Source: Sipunculus nudus (Eukaryota > Annelida > Sipuncula > Golfingiida > Sipunculidae). Taken from it: a DNA stretch of 64,000 nucleotides. Shown here piece after piece: positions 48,601 through 61,170 of this stretch. The DNA is taken from NCBI GenBank assembly GCA_026874595.1, contig CM049309.1, positions 45,600,079 through 45,664,078 of the forward strand, in the 5' to 3' direction. How positions within the stretch are numbered: the first letter of the stretch is position 1; each line of letters opens with the position of its first letter. The notes below the pieces were generated by a model. The model saw only the letters and a list, made by a program, of their open reading frames with translations, was not told where the DNA came from and made no database searches. Made by a program: the position numbers and the translations under genes.

Positions 48601-49497
48601 AAAGTTATCCATGTGGCTAACCAGGTTGCAAATCCGTACATGCCGTCGCCGCAAACTTTCTAGATCTTCAATAAAACCACAATTTTCTTCTAGCTTTTTT
48701 GACAGTAAGGTATTTAGGTTTTTATATACGAAATACCCAGTGGCGCACATACAATAGTACAACGCAACAGGTAGTATCCACGTACAGCTCAGAAGTAAGT
48801 GCATGACACAGTAAGCAACACGAACGTAGAAAGTCCTTACTCCGAGATTTGTGGGCATTGGCGTAATTGCAAAGTCAAATATGATTGTGAAAAACGAACC
48901 GTACACGGCAAAAATCCAATTAGCTACAATGAAGATCCAACATATTATGACATATGCAGTCACTCTTTTACGTATATACTGCTTTCCTGAGGTGCTAAAC
49001 TTTGGATTGATATCGTGCCAGATGAATAAGACATCAGATAAGCATTGCCTGCTGGCAGAAATATAGGCGCAGATCGAGGCATTTGAAGCGCACAGGAACA
49101 TCCATATGACAACGATGAGTTTCATGAAAAGTTCAGGGCCGAATTCATTGGAGCCACCAAAAAGAAAGAAAGTCCGTCCAAAGTTCAGCCAAAGAATAAC
49201 TAGGATGAAGACAGAAAAACATTTCGCGGGAGTCCAACGACTCTTCTTGCGATGGCCGTCTTCGGTTGTTATTTTGCGCTCGACATTTCTAGGATCCACA
49301 AAATGAAGTCCACAAATATGAAGACTTAACCAAAGTGGTTTAAGTGCAGTGTAAAGCGGAATTTCTGTGTATTTTTCGATCACTGTCTTGTCTGACTGAT
49401 CTTCCGAAAATCCGTTAGGTAAGTTATCGTTGGTTCCATCGTTGACCGGCATTGGCACCACTGCTATCTTGCGTACCATGTTGTACAGACAGCACAT
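45577..49497 (-). CDS. GRL-2: gustatory-receptor-like seven-transmembrane protein (4 exons, 452 aa)
   Basis: Same family as GRL-1. Exons: 48415-49497, 48031-48099, 46100-46189, 45577-45693; all introns phase 0 and compact. Hydrophobic segments lie at about residues 93-113, 124-147, 178-206, 224-258, 300-324, 333-356 and 415-429; the last is ILGMLITYFIVLVQF with the family signature TYhhhhhQF. The intracellular loop has LESLRRRHVRICNLV. The hydrophilic N-terminus (about 90 residues, Asp/Asn-rich) is some 40 residues longer than in GRL-1. Met at 49497 is the first in frame; Met7 (49479) is an equally possible start. The tail GQCCNCTNLWTNTTL is shared with GRL-1 and GRL-3. A whole-gene duplicate, GRL-3, lies 15 kb away. 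The ligand is unknown. Confidence 0.9.
45694..46099 (-). other. GRL-2 intron 3
   Basis: Phase-0 intron of 406 bp, homologous along its length with GRL-3 intron 3 (61288-61619). Confidence 0.85.
46100..46189 (-). CDS. GRL-2 exon 3
   Basis: Thirty codons, ITMFLNKVSG followed by PPIGLTAMGMFVIDKPTILT, phase 0 at both ends; acceptor CTGCAG, donor ACG|GTTAGT. Confidence 0.92.
46190..48030 (-). other. GRL-2 intron 2
   Basis: Phase-0 intron of 1.84 kb, collinear with GRL-3 intron 2. It contains a poly-C run at 47718. Open frames inside it (for example 47376-47639 minus) carry no recognisable domain. Confidence 0.8.
48031..48099 (-). CDS. GRL-2 exon 2
   Basis: 23 codons, AHASADTLHSIAVTSVSTEE then SLQ, phase 0 at both ends; acceptor TTTTTAG|GCC, donor CAG|GTATG. 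Confidence 0.9.
48100..48414 (-). other. GRL-2 intron 1
   Basis: Phase-0 intron of 315 bp. It is short compared with 6.7 kb in GRL-1, because it lacks the foldback element. Its sequence resembles 63463-64000 in GRL-3. Confidence 0.85.
48415..49497 (-). CDS. GRL-2 exon 1 (codons 1-361, TM1-TM6)
   Basis: A 1083-bp exon ending GAAYVNHA with donor GCG|GTACGT. It aligns with GRL-1 exon 1 through IPLYTALKPLWLSLHICGLHF and the ICNLVSHMDNF loop. The open frame runs on to 48397 only into intron sequence. Confidence 0.92.
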
Positions 49498-49875
49498 GTG
49501 AACCAGCCCGCTGCTGACACTGCGGCGGATGGAAGGTTTACTGGAACACTCACTACCTTGCCCTTCGTATTGGCTGCTGGAATAGTCAATATTACTTAGG
49601 ACTGTTCAAATATCTCTTGCATCTAATTTCCACTGACACGGTCCATGAGCAATGAATCAGCGCTCTTGGAACATTACGTCGCACAAAGTGAAGTTTACAT
49701 ATTGAGCGTTCAGTTTTCATTTTGAACTGATTGAGAATAGTTAAATGGACATCTCTGATTTTGTTCTATTTATATCTGCATTAATGTAGTTCATTAACAG
49801 TTTTACCATAAGCTTCATTTGTGCGTGATTTTCTGCCCGAAAAAAGTAAAAGCCTTCTCTCTGTCCGTATGTTTG

Positions 49876-49879
<4 letters not shown>

Positions 49880-49947
<68 letters not shown>

Positions 49948-49948
49948 A
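49880..49948. repeat. (AT)n microsatellite
   Basis: AT run with a single AAA interruption. Confidence 0.95.
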
Positions 49949-51466
49949 TATCAGTTGACTTATATTGAGAATTTTCCTTTAACGCCCTTTTTTATATCAT
50001 ATTTTATAAAGCAATTATAGTTCTTTTTAACATATTTTTTTAATTAAAATTTAGGAAGAAGAAAGATGATAAATGTAAAACTCAATATGGAGGAACATTT
50101 TATTGTATTTTTAGATTATGTTTTTTAAAGCAGGTCCCTCTCTCATTGACTGATGTGAATCTCGTGTTTTGTAAAATATTCAAATTTGCCTAAAATTGTA
50201 AATAATTAAAAACAACTACAACAACAACGATAATCTTGCATGGGTATAATCAATGGAGTATAAATGCTCAGACAGTCTGTTATGATGAATTATATTTAAA
50301 TATAAAAATATATTCTAAAATGCCCTTATTATATATTATTTTATAAAACTGAGGCACCTTATATAAACTCTTTCCTTCATTCACTCACTTTTTAACAACT
50401 AAAATGTAGGAGGAAGAAAGATTAAAAAACTGATAATCAGTATTGGGACATTTGTATGTTTTTAATATGATGTAATTATTAAATGTATACTCGTGCCAAG
50501 ATGTGAGATATACTTTTTTTAATTAAAATTTTGTTTTAAATTTTTAACTTCATCAGACCAACAGCAACGACAACAACGATACCAAGACTTTGCATGTGGA
50601 CTGTGGGTATTTAAGCGCTGCCTGGCCCGTTTTTTTAATGGCATTTGTTCCAAGGCGTCGAAGTCCTGGTCTCTCTGTGGGTTTGTTAAAAGGGTCTACT
50701 CACAAAGGGGATAAAAAAAAGTATGGGGGCACCATGAACAGGCGCTAAATATAAAATAACAACACTACCAACAGACAATTAAAATCTCATCTTTTTTTCA
50801 TGCCGCACATTGCCTAATACTTTATAATACTTAATACCTTGTATATCCCCATCAAAACTGAGATAACAGCACAATTTTAATCATTTAAATAATCGCCTGC
50901 TGTTACATATTGATTTTTAAATATTGTTGTATGGTTAAGCGTTTATATATTACATTTGGGATCCGAATAAGCTATTGGGTCCTGGGCAATTTTTTTCACC
51001 ATTTTTTAATATTTGCCCCGTGGATAAAACGACCATGGTACTGGCTTCGTGGTATACACATTTAACCTTTTATTAGCATGATGTTGCAGCTCGATGTACC
51101 GCTGAAACACTCAGCTTTTCCGGAATAAATATGAAACTTTTCTGTCTTTAGCTGAGGTAATCCTTGTACTAACAGAGTAAGTCAGGAATCCCTGGTGACC
51201 CTTCAGTGGTCATCCGGTCAAACTTACAAGAAGCTTTTTTCAGACCACCTTTCCCACTATCCTACCAAAGTAGGGATAAAGGTGGGGGGGGGGGTGACCC
51301 ATGTAGTACCCCTGGACTAAACGTTACCATCATTTTCCGTACATTAAAGCCTATTTAACGTTTACCAGATCTTAACCAAAAAAAAGCAAAAAAAAAATGG
51401 CCGAACTCTGTAAAATCCCATCCTTCCACCAGAGGTAGTTTCTACTCAGAAGTAACCTCTTCCAGT

Positions 51467-51600
51467 CTGGCACTGTTGGACGGCCGGCACTACTTGTCAA
51501 ACTTTAAAATAAAAATTGGTTAAATTTCAAGTGAACACCTATTTACATTTCACATGCGAATGCTTACAAAATATTACTTTTTCCGTGAAGTGTTTGAAGA
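51467..51600 (+). repeat. Dispersed repeat shared with 2240-2400
   Basis: Starts GGCACTGTTGGACGGCCGGC and aligns over about 130 bases with 2240-2400; see that entry. Confidence 0.6.
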
Positions 51601-52278
51601 AAATGATGATTTTTTTTTATCGTATCTCTGTGACTGCATGTAAATGATTTTTTTAGCCCCCCCCCTGGTTTTGTGGGTTGTTAAAAGTGCTCTTTAACAT
51701 ATATTAACAAAATAATAAACTTGGCATCACTATATAAAATCCAGGATGTCAACTAATAAGGCCACCTAGCTACTCAAGTGCCTTTAGCTCATCCATTGTA
51801 GGACAACTGAAATGTGTACACTGTATTACCAAAGAGAACTTTGTCTATTATACAGAGAACATTAAACCCCCAAAATTTCAGGGTTTTATTCAGTCATGGA
51901 AGAAACAAAAACCATTAAAGAGGTATTTTACATGTGATGGCTAATCCATTAAAATAAATTACAGGAAATACAATAGAATATAGCCAGCATTATAATACTG
52001 CGTCTCTGTTTGCTGCCGTAACCGAGTTCCCTCAGAATGGGGGAACTCTCATGTTCCCCAGTTTATCAACTGTGGACAAGCATGCGCTCGCACACACACA
52101 CCTTTTTGTTTGTGTAGTTGTCAATCAAAATGGAATCACTTAACGGGAAAATTGTTCTAAAGATGTTTATGCTAGAGATTTATTTTCTGATGAATGCTTC
52201 ATGAATAGTTAACGTATGGGATACACTGATCGGTGAAACTGGTATTGTCAATCTATTTAATAGTAGGTAAGGGTATTT

Positions 52279-53056
52279 TGTTACAGGTGTTCTTTTTATT
52301 ATGTGACACGCGTAACCCCTGTTGTGGCACTCGTGTCTGCCCGTGTATTACATTCTATGTATATTATATGTTTAGCCTTGGGTGGTCACGCCTGGCCGAG
52401 GTCACGTTGGTGAGTAGAGATACACAGCGCTGTTTTTCTAGAGAATTCCTGAAACGTGTGTTTACTGTGATTGTGCAAGATCTTATAGACTGTTCGAGAA
52501 GTGGAAAATTCTCGGCTTGGGGTGTGATGGTATAAAAAGGGACTGTGTTTTAGAACGGGAGGGCAGAGAGAGAGAGCAGAGCAGATTCCAGCGGACGCAG
52601 AAGCGTGGATCAGTTTCTAAGACCTTATCCGACGAATGCGACAATTATAGATTTTTCAAAGACTTTTTCCTGAATTTTATGCATTTAGACTTCAGCTGAC
52701 TTTCTGGGTTGTTGCAAGAACTTTACACTTGACTGTCATTCTCCGAGAGTATACAATTAAAGACCTTATCGGTGTTGGTAGCCAGGTACTGTGCACATTA
52801 TTTTCTATGTGATTGTATTGACTTGTTGCTGTAGCGCTGTTTTGCTGTATAATTGTATTGATTTAGTGTATTGTAATGTAAGGGTTCTTTTAAGAATAAA
52901 TTATAGTTATTTGTTAACAAAAAAACCACTGACTTCTTTATTCATTCCCTTAGACATTTCACGCTGCCTAATGGTACAGAATCTGATTTTTTATCTCCGT
53001 TACATAACTTGTGTTCGTCACGCATACGTGATCTGTTTATATTAGGTTCCGTAACA
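52279..53056 (+). mobile_element. Solo LTR (778 bp) with ATTT target duplication
   Basis: Starts TGTTACAGGTG and ends TTCCGTAACA, so it has the TG...CA termini and inverted TGTTAC/GTAACA of an LTR. It is flanked by ATTT on both sides (52275-52278 and 53057-53060). Inside are a TATA box (TATAAAAAGG at 52531) and a polyadenylation signal AATAAA (52895-52900), in the right order for U3-R-U5 on the + strand. No internal retroviral genes are present, so it is a recombined solo LTR. An inverted, diverged relative begins at 27801. Confidence 0.78.
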
Positions 53057-53497
53057 ATTTAATGGTACAAGGTACCCGGCAGGCCTGCGGCTTTAGGGGC
53101 ATATTGCCATAGGTTTGGTTTTGGCATCAATCTAATTGGTATCTATTAAATTCTCCAACACAAACATTAATGTGACGGTTTCATATATGAAAGTAACAGT
53201 AACCGTCAAATATGTATATATTGCTTAGCTGCTTATCGGCTTAATGAGCTTTCAAGGTACCGTTCAATGTACCTAAATCCTCTCTTTATTCTACACCCTA
53301 CACATAACCATTGTAACGTTCATCCTTCCTCCCTGAACCTTATTGACACAGTCCTGTTTGATTTATATGTCTAGCTACTAGTATAGCCCGGGTCAGAAAA
53401 TAAAGGGATATAGGACTGGGTGCGCGAATGATTATGGCTTCTTTTTTTTCTCTGAACCTTTAACTTTTTATTAAAATTGTTTATTTTATTAAGTCGT
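53057..53497. other. Intergenic DNA
   Basis: No feature recognised between the solo LTR and the GRL pseudogene. Confidence 0.6.
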
Positions 53498-54565
53498 GAA
53501 GACATCATTGAATGAAACATTCGCGTACAGGATAGTGCATATCACATAATAGAGGGCCGTTAAGGAATACATATGACGCTACGTGGAAAGTGAGTAGGCA
53601 AAGATAATAGGATTTAACACAGACGATGTCCGGTTGATTTGTTTCCAGTGGAAGTAGAGCGCCATCAAGTAGGCAGGTTGTGAACAAACAGTAAGGCGGA
53701 TACACGTAGTCACTTGTCGACTACCCGTATTCTAGTTTACATCTATCTGAAAACAAAGATGTTTAACGAGGTAATATGACCTAAACGCTGGTTTGAATAT
53801 GAACTGTAGTGCGAAAAATGAACTTTGAAAATCTCCAAGAATTTGAAATTTCCCTGCTGAATCTTTTGACTACTTGATGGTAAAACAACAATTGCATAAT
53901 ATTCTATTATACTCTATTATGATTTGCCTAAACCCTCCATCTGTCATAATAAAAAATGACCGTATTAGCCAATTATAAGAGTTATAACATTTAAGGTGAA
54001 CTAATGTACACGGTCACTAAACATTTTATTTGTCAACAACCGTTTTGACACAATATAAAAGACATTTTTTTCTTAAATGAAGAAATCGGAGGTCGGAGAG
54101 TTCGTAAACCGAAACCTAAATTTCCCACCAGGAACAACTAACATGCTCGGGTGATAAGGACACACGGCAGTAGATGTAGGAGGCGCATTGCTCTGACGGA
54201 GGATAAAACTTGGCCCATGTGAAAAATTAAGCTTTCAAACACATTTTGCTGGCAGAGGAGTAAAAACACACAAAGGCGTTGCAGGAAACTAGAATAGTCC
54301 AAGTGACGTCGCATTTTGGACCAGTACTTCATCCTCACTATTTCCAAAGAGCGTCAGCGATTGCCGTAATAAGTTAAGTAGATAGAGAAGCATCAAGACC
54401 GCACGGTAGGTTTTTCCACGAGCAAACCTACGGAATGTGACTGATTCATCTGGAATAAAATGTAGTCCTCAACCGATCATGGAGAGCATCAACGGTCGGA
54501 GGCTTTTGTACAATGGCAGATCTGTGTATAAGATTTTCTCATAGGTCCCATTGTCTGATTTAATT
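53498..54565 (-). pseudogene. GRL pseudogene, broken copy of GRL-1 exon 1
   Basis: Two fragments match GRL-1 exon 1 on the minus strand: 54138-54565 (start codon through the TM2 region) and 53498-53700 (TM4 region, reading LFTTCLLDGALLPLETNQPD). They are separated by about 430 unrelated bases. A frameshift follows the start codon, further shifts interrupt the reading frame, and the end of exon 1 and exons 2-4 are absent. It is closer to GRL-1 than to GRL-2. The 5' flank is duplicated too, though split from it by about 2.3 kb of inserted sequence. Confidence 0.9.
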
Positions 54566-55077
54566 ATGTCAACATAGCCATGACAACATGACACTCAGGC
54601 CTTCGGAAATAAACTGATAGGGCCTGGAGTCATTATGGCAGTCACAACAGAACGCCCATTCTAAGGGTCGGATCAAAATATTTACTGTCTGGTATTATTT
54701 GGCATCACAGGCTTGTAAAGTCGTATTATATGTGCTTAATATCGAAGAAGAAATGTTGTTACACAAAAATAATTACATTTATTACCTCCTTTCATCACTG
54801 TGGCACCGATTCACGTGAAGCGGTACTTCTCATTCAAAACTAAATGTGTCGGAAGCCGGAAGCCGGAAACCAAGGAACTGTCTTATAAATAAAGCAGTTT
54901 AAAGCATGTACAAAATGCTAACGCTTCAATACCGTTTTGTTTTCCCCAATAGAATAAGATCTTCATTATCATTCTGTGAAGAATAATAGTGATCCATTCT
55001 TTAATCTGAAAGTTATGGATGATTTTGTGCTCGGAAGCCATCTCGGAAATCAGTCAGAAGTGCTGGGATGTGATCCA
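54566..55077. other. Intergenic DNA, inserted relative to the GRL-1 locus
   Basis: No gene seen. It has repeated GGAAGCCGGAAGCCGGAA near 54850 and belongs to the roughly 2.3 kb (54566-56850) that interrupts the duplicated GRL-1 flank. Confidence 0.5.
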
Positions 55078-56495
55078 ATGTGTATAACTCGGAAGTCACA
55101 GAGACGCACTGGTTAACTTGTGGTCAGTTAAGAGCCACAGCCCAAATGCAGTTACATTATAATTATAGTTGCATGCATATATTAAAATTTTTTATGCATG
55201 ATTCTGTGTATAATTTTTTTATTTGTAAATTTAATATATATAATACATATGTGTGGGTGTATTTTCACTTAATATATTTCGCCCCATCTAGAGCTATGAT
55301 TTTGTTAAAGATATTTATATTTACATGAGGAATGTATGGGAAGGGATTAATTTTTAAAATATGCAATGTAAAGAGGACATTTTGAGGCACCTTAAACAAA
55401 TGATTATGAGGATTTTCTGTTTGCTGCAACTAATCTCCTACATGTTTTTGAACAATATATTCAAACTTGAGGTTGTTGGGCTTTAATATTTTTATTTCTA
55501 TAAAATTACGGTATAAACTGTAAAGTCCAAATATTCAAAAGTTCGTAAAATGTTAATGTCAATGATGAAATGCGCGTCTATACATTTATAACTTGCAAAA
55601 TGTCACTATTTAAAGGTAGTACTCATTGTAAAATAATTGATATGTTTAAATCTTATGACAATCTTTGCATTTTACCGACTTTTGTGATCTGTGAGTGCCC
55701 AGGCTCACAGTGCGTGAGTCTGAGTATCAGCCGAGGAGGCGTGAGATTTTTCACGGTCGATCCCACCCCGAGCTGAGCTCTGTGGGGAGACCGTGCATGA
55801 CTCGCACGGTAATGCGATGGGGGGGGGGGGATTCCTCAATATACTAGTATATATTTATATGCTCTCAAAGTGGAGTAAATCACCAACTTATGAATTGGAA
55901 AGTCAAAAATATAATAATGAAATTGCTGGGGAATAAAAAAGTAATCTGAACTTAAAAGTTGCTGGTATCAGGTTCTATAATTAAACAGAATTTTTTATAT
56001 CTATAACATTTGCTCTGTAACAATTTATTTTTAAACATTTACTGAACTTTTTCCCCCAATATAAAATACGGTAACAGCGTAAAATATTGATGAGTTAATA
56101 TAATCTTGTTTTACAAAATTAAGTAAAATATCAATATAATATATTATAAAAAAAAACAGCATCATGAATGTTTTAAAACAGATTGAGTTTATGAAAAATA
56201 TGTCATATTGAAATAATTGAAAATGCTTGACACGTTTGCTGACGATATGATGACCAGTGCATTAGCCATTACTGGCTTCCGAGTTTTACACATCTGGACC
56301 ATAACCAAGCATTTCCGAGTCTATAACTTGGGATGGATAACTTTGATTTTTGCATTATGCTAAAAAAAACTAATTCTATCAATAAAATAAAATGGTACTT
56401 TCCATTAAAGTAGTAGCATTTTAATCATGCTTCGATCATTGCTTTATTTTAAAAAAATCCTTGCTTCCGACTTCGGACTTCCGAGTTTTACACAT
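55078..56495. mobile_element. Candidate DNA element with 20-bp inverted ends
   Basis: ATGTGTATAACTCGGAAGTC at 55078-55097 is matched, with one mismatch, by its reverse complement at 56476-56495. A second copy of the right end lies at 56274-56293. No transposase is seen and no target duplication is clear. It lies within DNA absent from the GRL-1 paralogous locus, in keeping with an insertion. Confidence 0.45.
55695..55840 (+). mobile_element. Diverged SINE fragment
   Basis: Shares CAGCCGAGG, TTTTTCACGGTCG and the GTGCATGACTCGCACG / poly-G TTCCTC region with the intact SINE at 22954. The tRNA-like head is degraded and the 3' half is missing. Confidence 0.65.
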
Positions 56496-56849
56496 AGCCG
56501 TTTGGGAATCCCCTACCGGAAGTTATGGTTCTCCCGCTAACAGACGTGGAGACGAGTTTTTCTAGTAAAACCAGCCTCGTTATTAAAAACTGCTGCACGA
56601 ATACACGTAAGTCAACCGTTGATGTAATAATTATTATTTTCCCCAACAGAATAACGTCACCTTTTGTCTTAACTAAGGAAAATGACAGCTCGAGAAGTAG
56701 ATGAAGATGAAAAAGTAGTGTCAGAAATGGCGTGCACATCTGCACATACTAGAATTGATGCGAACCCAATAGCTTGTACTGTCACCCCATCGTCTTCAGT
56801 ATATCTAAAACCGACGTTTGGGCTGACAAGCTGTCGCTTATGTCAACAG

Positions 56850-59060
56850 GGATCATTAATTCTTCAATTCTGTGTGTTAGGTAGATACAAGTTATATCTG
56901 GTTGCCCCGGCGATATATTCACACATTAGTGCAAATACCGTTAAGTGTATTTGTTTGTCATCAGGGTTAAATGGGAATTTTGGACTCCCATATTTCCAAA
57001 AAAGTCGGTAATTTGATCGAAAAGTATATCGTGGAACGTTTATGTAGCTGACCTTGGGACACTTGACAGTGTGACCCGGCTTTGACCACGACTACATGCA
57101 TTTCGTCATGGACCTCTCATCACAGAAACCTATACGCTTTTCCTGCCGGATAAAATTGGTGAGAGATATTTTGTGTTTTAAAAAAATCTTAGCATAAACA
57201 ATGTTCTTGTTCTCTTTCTGGTACTTCTACATTATTTCAGTAATGGAAAGGCTCAAAACGGCAATAAGGTCAAGGATAAAGTCGCGTGCTTTGACAAGAT
57301 CGGGGATATCAAAACATAAATCCGTTTCCTTTTTCTGTTACCTTTAAATTAATTTTCGAAACAGGCTGTATATGCCCTTTTATTAATTTCTAAATTTTCA
57401 AAACATCTCAATACAGATTGGCCCCATAGAATTTTTTCACTCTGGGAGTTTTAATTTTTGTGCTTGTAATACTCATGTGCGCTGAGATTAAATTTCATTG
57501 AAAAATCCGGTAAAAATATATAATATTGCTTTATTCTGCACCTGTTGTCGTCCATATGTCTGTTATGTTATCTTAAATAACTTACAGAAGATCTAGAAAA
57601 AGTAATTAAATATTATAAATATGGTATAATATACACATACTAACAATCAAACACGGGTATATGTTTCACTTAAAGAAGTAACCGTACATAGGTATATGAC
57701 AAATGTAAAGAGGAAACTGGAAAGTTATCATAAGTTGCGGCAACATATCATACAGCTTAAACTTTCTTCACAGACTTATGACAGACTCAGTGTTTTTATT
57801 ATGTCGAGACCTTTAAAGATAAAGACGAATACAAACGAATGGCCACTGACCGGTTATGGAAATGCCTCTCTTCCAAATTTACATAATTTCGAATACGCGA
57901 TCAAATACAACCTTTCTACCAACAGACGGTCTGAATGTCAGTCCCTCACTTGAGAACACTATTATATCGAAGAACCGGAAACAGATGAATCATGAACTGT
58001 TTGCTACCATCCTAGCTGTCAGTAGGTCAGGGTGTCATCTATCATATAGGATTGTAACAAATAGTTAAACTACAATCAAACAATTCTTGGAGACGTACTG
58101 AGTTTATATATTGCTTTAAATAAAGTTGTTTTATTTTAATAAAGTGAATATATTAAAAAATTAATAAAATGTAGTTTAAGTCATCATGTAAGAAGGATCA
58201 CAAAACTTAGGATATGTTTAATTAATTAAATCTTTCATGTGATACTCGCCTTACTTCTCTAAAGTGCTACATCCTAGTCTCACTCAAGACAAACGTCCTA
58301 CACAGACAGGAATCATACTTGCATAAGCATATACAAATGCACAAGGCCATATGGGGCATAAAAGCTCGTTTCTTATTTGTCCATCGCTTTTCTCTGAGGT
58401 GCCTAAAGGCTTGGTTGGTAGACTTGTATCAAGCAGGGACCGGAATAGATTCCTAATTTTTTTCTGTGGGACTGTGAACACCCGGTTGCGTTATTGTTCA
58501 AAAGTATAAAATACGCCATTTATGTCAATTATTATAAAAAAAACAGACTTTAAGGCTACACCTAAAATGTGGATGCAAAATTATAGTGTCATCATTTGGA
58601 GCCTTTTTTCTAACTTGGTCTTTTTTATGACAGATAGGTTTTTTTCTTCACTTGGTAGCATTTGACAAGTTTCCAAGTTTGATAGATTTTGCAAAATTGC
58701 TCATAACTCGGGTATTTTACACTAGAGAGGACAAGTTTTCTTTATTGGGAAGCAAATAAAATCATCAAACCTCGCAACAGCGACTGTCAAACGAGAATTG
58801 TCAAAATGTCAAAAATACTCAGAGTTCCGTAAATTTGAGCTAGAAAGATTAAGTTTACCGCACTGGGAAGAATTTGGCAACCTTTTGGTGACACGATTCC
58901 AAGTCTCATCATATCTCGTTAAGGTAGGCCTCAAACGAAAATAAGTGAGATTTCAGGAAATTGTTAAAACCTTTATGCTAGAGAGGTACTGGTGATTTGC
59001 TTATGATAGATTGGATAAGATTTCAGTGTCTTAACTGGAAGTCTGATTAGACCTCGCGAT
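56850..59060. repeat. Segmental duplicate of the GRL-1 5' flank
   Basis: Collinear with 37265-38815 and then with 42345-43330. The intervening 3.5-kb minisatellite element is missing here, and the join lies at about 58215-58235. The degenerate tandem repeat of 42780-43310 recurs at 58620-59060. Confidence 0.8.
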
Positions 59061-60702
59061 ATCTGCTTTGAACTCTAAGCACATTTACAGATGGACACCA
59101 CAGAAAAACCATTGCAGATAACACCACCAGTCTTGGATACGAGATAAAGGAGTCCAAAGTATATTGATTTGCTTAATTTTAGGCCGATAAGATAAATCAC
59201 TGGTTTACGAGAAATATTTTTGATGTACAAAATACATACAAAAGAAATCGTCCGCGGAATGGACCTAAGATGTAAATGCATAAATACCAGTTTTATTTGT
59301 GAAAATAGTAACAATGATTGCCATGTCTTATACGCAATTAGAATACATACTGAATGAAAGAATTAAAAGTATAAAAAACAAAGTGCGTTTCATAAACATT
59401 ATTGAAACTCAGATGGCACATCCATGTAAAGAACAAATACCAGTACAAACTTACTAAATATATATTTTTACATCTGTAACTGAAATAATCAGAACAGATC
59501 TCGATTTTCAAACCATTTTAAGTCAATATTATGTGTTTACAACTTTGGTGGTGCCACTCCACACATTTACACATCACGCTGTACCAACCATGATGTGAAT
59601 TTGGTTAACATATTCTTTATATCTGTTACATAGTAGGCCTACATATGTTGGTGAATATTTGTCAAGGACCTCAATCACATGCAAGGAACTGGACTTCGGG
59701 CGACCAAGTGCGACTGTATAAGACACAAAATAAGTGAAACGTATGGTTCTCAGGCACCGCCCGCGTCAATTATACCCCCCCCCCCCGGCATCAAAAGTTT
59801 TTTTTGATTTTCATCTTTCAAGAAAATAAAATAATGACATTTTGATCAGATTTCCTTTGTTATGTAATGATTTTGCTTGTTTAGCAGAACAATTCCGTTA
59901 TTTTAATGCTTTTTCACTGACCATGACTTTTTTCGAAACATACAAAACAAAGGTAAAATTTCGGCCGGCCTCACAGGTTTCTGAAATAAAGTGCCTGAGA
60001 ACCATACCTTTTTTGGCCTATACATCACGATTTCTGCGACCCGGTAGATGTGCACTCATGCATATCAGGTCACGAGGAGGGCTCCTGCAAAACAATTCTT
60101 TCAAAGATCCCCCTTTTGAGAAGGGATCGCCGATGCGAGTTATTTCTGGCCGGTCACCGCGAAATGTAAGAAAACCCCAGACAGGGCCCCCGGAGTAAAA
60201 CTCTGCCCGCCGTCACACACTCTATGGATTTGTGTTACCGGGCCCGAAAACACAAAGAAAAGAGACGCCCGCGGGGAACAAATATTAAAATTATTAATTA
60301 TGCAAGTAATACGCAAATATTGCAAATAAAAGTGGGTGGAATCTCTTCGGACAAACCCGGAGCATATGTATGTCGAAAATAACGGCAATCTGTACGGTGG
60401 TATCAAAGGAGATACGGAAAATTACAAAATTCCCCTTACGCTCTTAATATGTAGATTTATAAAGCATGGTGTCAGTAATTACACCAAATTGACATTCTTA
60501 CAATACCTTTCCATAATTACTAATATCCTACATAAAAGTTTGCACTTAATAACACACATTTGGGAATCATTTGCCAGCAACTTTATTCAAGTGCAAGAAA
60601 AGATTTCTATTGTGAAAACAAATTAATATTTCAAACTACAAATTACAAACTACATATCAACCCGTAATACATGTATATACATTTTTTAAATATCGAGATA
60701 TA

Positions 60703-60776
<74 letters not shown>

Positions 60777-61170
60777 AAACCATTAATGTTATATATTGCG
60801 ATACACGTCATTTGATTTGAAGAAAAATAATGCCAAGATCTCATTTTGATTTGGAGACAAATAATTACAACGTAAAACCACCGGATTATATAGCTTACGA
60901 ACCACAAACACATTATCATTATACGCCAGTTAGATATTGACAGCTTCATGTATTACAATAGCATTTAAGTATATATCTTATCATCACAATTCTAACGGTG
61001 GTAGATGCATAATCGGGGCTGGTATTTTCATAAGTAAATATATAAGTATACTCTATTAGGTCTCATCAAAACCCTGTATGTACATTAGCATCATCAGACC
61101 ACGTCTCGAGATACGTGCCTTACATGTTGTTATTTAGCATTATGCAAAGTGCTGATGAGTCGTTTTTACT
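59061..61170. other. Intergenic DNA downstream of GRL-3
   Basis: No gene recognised. A C run lies at 59776, and a GC-richer stretch at 60030-60270 is open on both strands without a recognisable domain. From about 60570 the sequence is paralogous to the GRL-2 downstream flank starting about 45070. Confidence 0.55.
60698..60772. repeat. (AT)n microsatellite
   Basis: AT run broken once by ATACAT. Confidence 0.95.

Larger units (their letters stand above)
49498..52278. other. Intergenic DNA upstream of GRL-2
   Basis: AT-rich, no gene recognised. Contains an (AT)n run (49880-49948), imperfect local duplications (compare 50040-50110 with 50395-50470, both around AAATTTAGGAAGAAGAAAGAT-like sequence), a G run at about 51285, and a dispersed repeat at 51467. 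Confidence 0.6.

Noticed and set aside
27801-53056. A single 25-kb element bounded by the two inverted LTR-like sequences
   Set aside because: The two LTR-like ends are inverted, not direct, have diverged strongly, and the one at 52279 has its own target duplication, so they are independent insertions.
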